Below, one piece after another: positions 63,457 through 64,000 of a DNA stretch of 64,000 nt; the first letter of the stretch is position 1, and the number at the start of each line of letters is the position of its first letter. The stretch is taken from positions 89,679 to 153,678 of the forward strand of contig JAJSAM010000052.1 in NCBI GenBank assembly GCA_024274785.1, given 5' to 3'. The notes below the pieces were generated by a model. The model did not search any database and was not told the origin of the DNA. It was given only the letters and a program-made list of their open reading frames with translations. The position numbers were made by a program, and so were the translations under genes. The DNA is from Planctomycetota bacterium. Its GTDB lineage: Bacteria > Planctomycetota > JAJSAM01.

Positions 63457-64000
63457 ATGGGCCGAAGGAACCGTGAAGACGAACCAGGCTGTATTCTGCA
63501 CATCTACAACCGTGGCGTAGCACGACGGACCATCTTCGAGAACCAGGCGGATGTGCGGTTCTTTCTGTCTCGTCTCGCCCGGGAACACCGCCGTGGGAGG
63601 CTCCTCGTTCATGCGTTTGTCGCTCTGTTGAGCCACTTCCACCTGCTCGTCGAGAGCCCCCTGGGCATGGTATCCGAAGCGATGCGTGTCATTCAGAATG
63701 AGTATGTGCGCAGATTCAACCGCCTTCGGAAGAGGGATGGACCGCTGTACCGGGCGAGATTCGGCTCCAACCGGGTGAAGACGGAAAGTTATTGGTGGAC
63801 GCTCCTGCGCTACATCGAGCTCCACTCGGTCAAGGCCCGGATCGTGAAGAACGAGGCCATCTACCCTTCCGGAAGTGCGCGCTACTACCTGCAGCCGGAG
63901 GGACCGAAATGGCTTACGCGAGACCGCGTGGAGAGGATGCTCATGCGTGGCTCCTCCCTCGATCGATACGACCCTCGCCTCTACGAGCGACTCCTGTCGA
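63457..64000 (+). CDS. REP-associated / IS200-like Y1 transposase (3' end outside window)
   Basis: The frame starts MGRRNREDEPGCILHIYNRG at an ATG preceded by GAGGTGATC and is open to the window end (181 residues visible). HFHLLVES is the HUH motif and IQNEYVRRFNRLRKRDGP contains the probable catalytic Tyr region. RYIELHSVKARIV matches the usual YIELNPVRAG segment. Y1 transposases of this REP-associated branch are single-copy genes thought to recognise palindromic hairpins. The palindromic element at 61197 lies 2.1 kb away, in line with a gene and its target elements. Confidence 0.8.
   Translation, partial: MGRRNREDEPGCILHIYNRGVARRTIFENQADVRFFLSRLAREHRRGRLLVHAFVALLSHFHLLVESPLGMVSEAMRVIQNEYVRRFNRLRKRDGPLYRARFGSNRVKTESYWWTLLRYIELHSVKARIVKNEAIYPSGSARYYLQPEGPKWLTRDRVERMLMRGSSLDRYDPRLYERLLS

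Noticed and set aside
1..64000. CRISPR arrays, tRNA or rRNA genes and integrase attachment sites
   Set aside because: No regularly spaced direct repeats and no tRNA-like cloverleaf or rRNA segments were recognised by eye; a tRNAscan or Infernal search would settle this.

Overview
This 64 kb window is high-GC, gene-dense chromosomal DNA from a Gram-negative bacterium with an outer membrane. It encodes a porin, lipoproteins, an RND efflux pump and a type II secretion/pilus-type ATPase. No rRNA, tRNA or CRISPR array was found by eye. Very large secreted proteins built from beta-rich units, HEAT repeats, prenyltransferase-like toroids and von Willebrand A domains recall Planctomycetota or a neighbouring uncultured lineage. 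That placement is an inference and I hold it with moderate-to-low confidence.

Layout. 1-2.9 kb: the 3' part of a GlmS-like SIS-domain protein coupled to a YkgJ-type cysteine-cluster protein. 3.3-4.5 kb: an Rh-type ammonium channel. 4.6-11.3 kb (minus): a protein-kinase-like gene, mutY, and an RND adaptor/pump pair. 11.7-12.8 kb: an SGNH hydrolase. 13-23.8 kb: a giant two-gene locus of three related envelope units, two of them fused in one 2491-residue protein. 23.8-26.2 kb: a Phd/PIN toxin-antitoxin pair, palindromic mobile-element-like repeats, and a cysteine desulfidase whose end lies inside one of those repeats. 26.3-30.9 kb: a broken HEAT gene, an intact HEAT-prenyltransferase-like protein and small membrane proteins. 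31-34.8 kb (minus): a TPR protein and an Asp-box lipoprotein. 35.2-38.1 kb: a sodium/solute symporter coupled to a porin. 38.3-40.8 kb: a VapC remnant, a DUF4143 ATPase and class II aldolase.

40.9-51.6 kb is the metabolic centrepiece. A single run of overlapping genes encodes the whole route from glutamyl-tRNA to protoheme (hemA-C-D-B-L-E-N-H-Y), preceded by a HemX/CcsA-like membrane protein. 51.7-52.1 kb is the ribosome-rescue factor ArfB.

52.4-56.2 kb holds four adjacent genes of unknown function that appear to share a beta-strand domain. Two of the gaps between them carry a duplicated 47-bp element, which points to tandem duplication. This cluster and the giant envelope locus are the best candidates for undescribed systems. 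56.3-61.2 kb: two lipoproteins, a GNAT acetyltransferase and a large Cys-rich HEAT-VWA secreted protein. 61.2-64 kb: a third copy of the palindromic element, a GspE-type ATPase with apparent GspF-like domains fused to its N-terminus, and a truncated REP-associated (Y1) transposase that could be the enzyme that moves such palindromes.

Many neighbouring genes overlap by 4 bp (ATGA, GTGA, TTGA), so translational coupling is the dominant mode of organisation.
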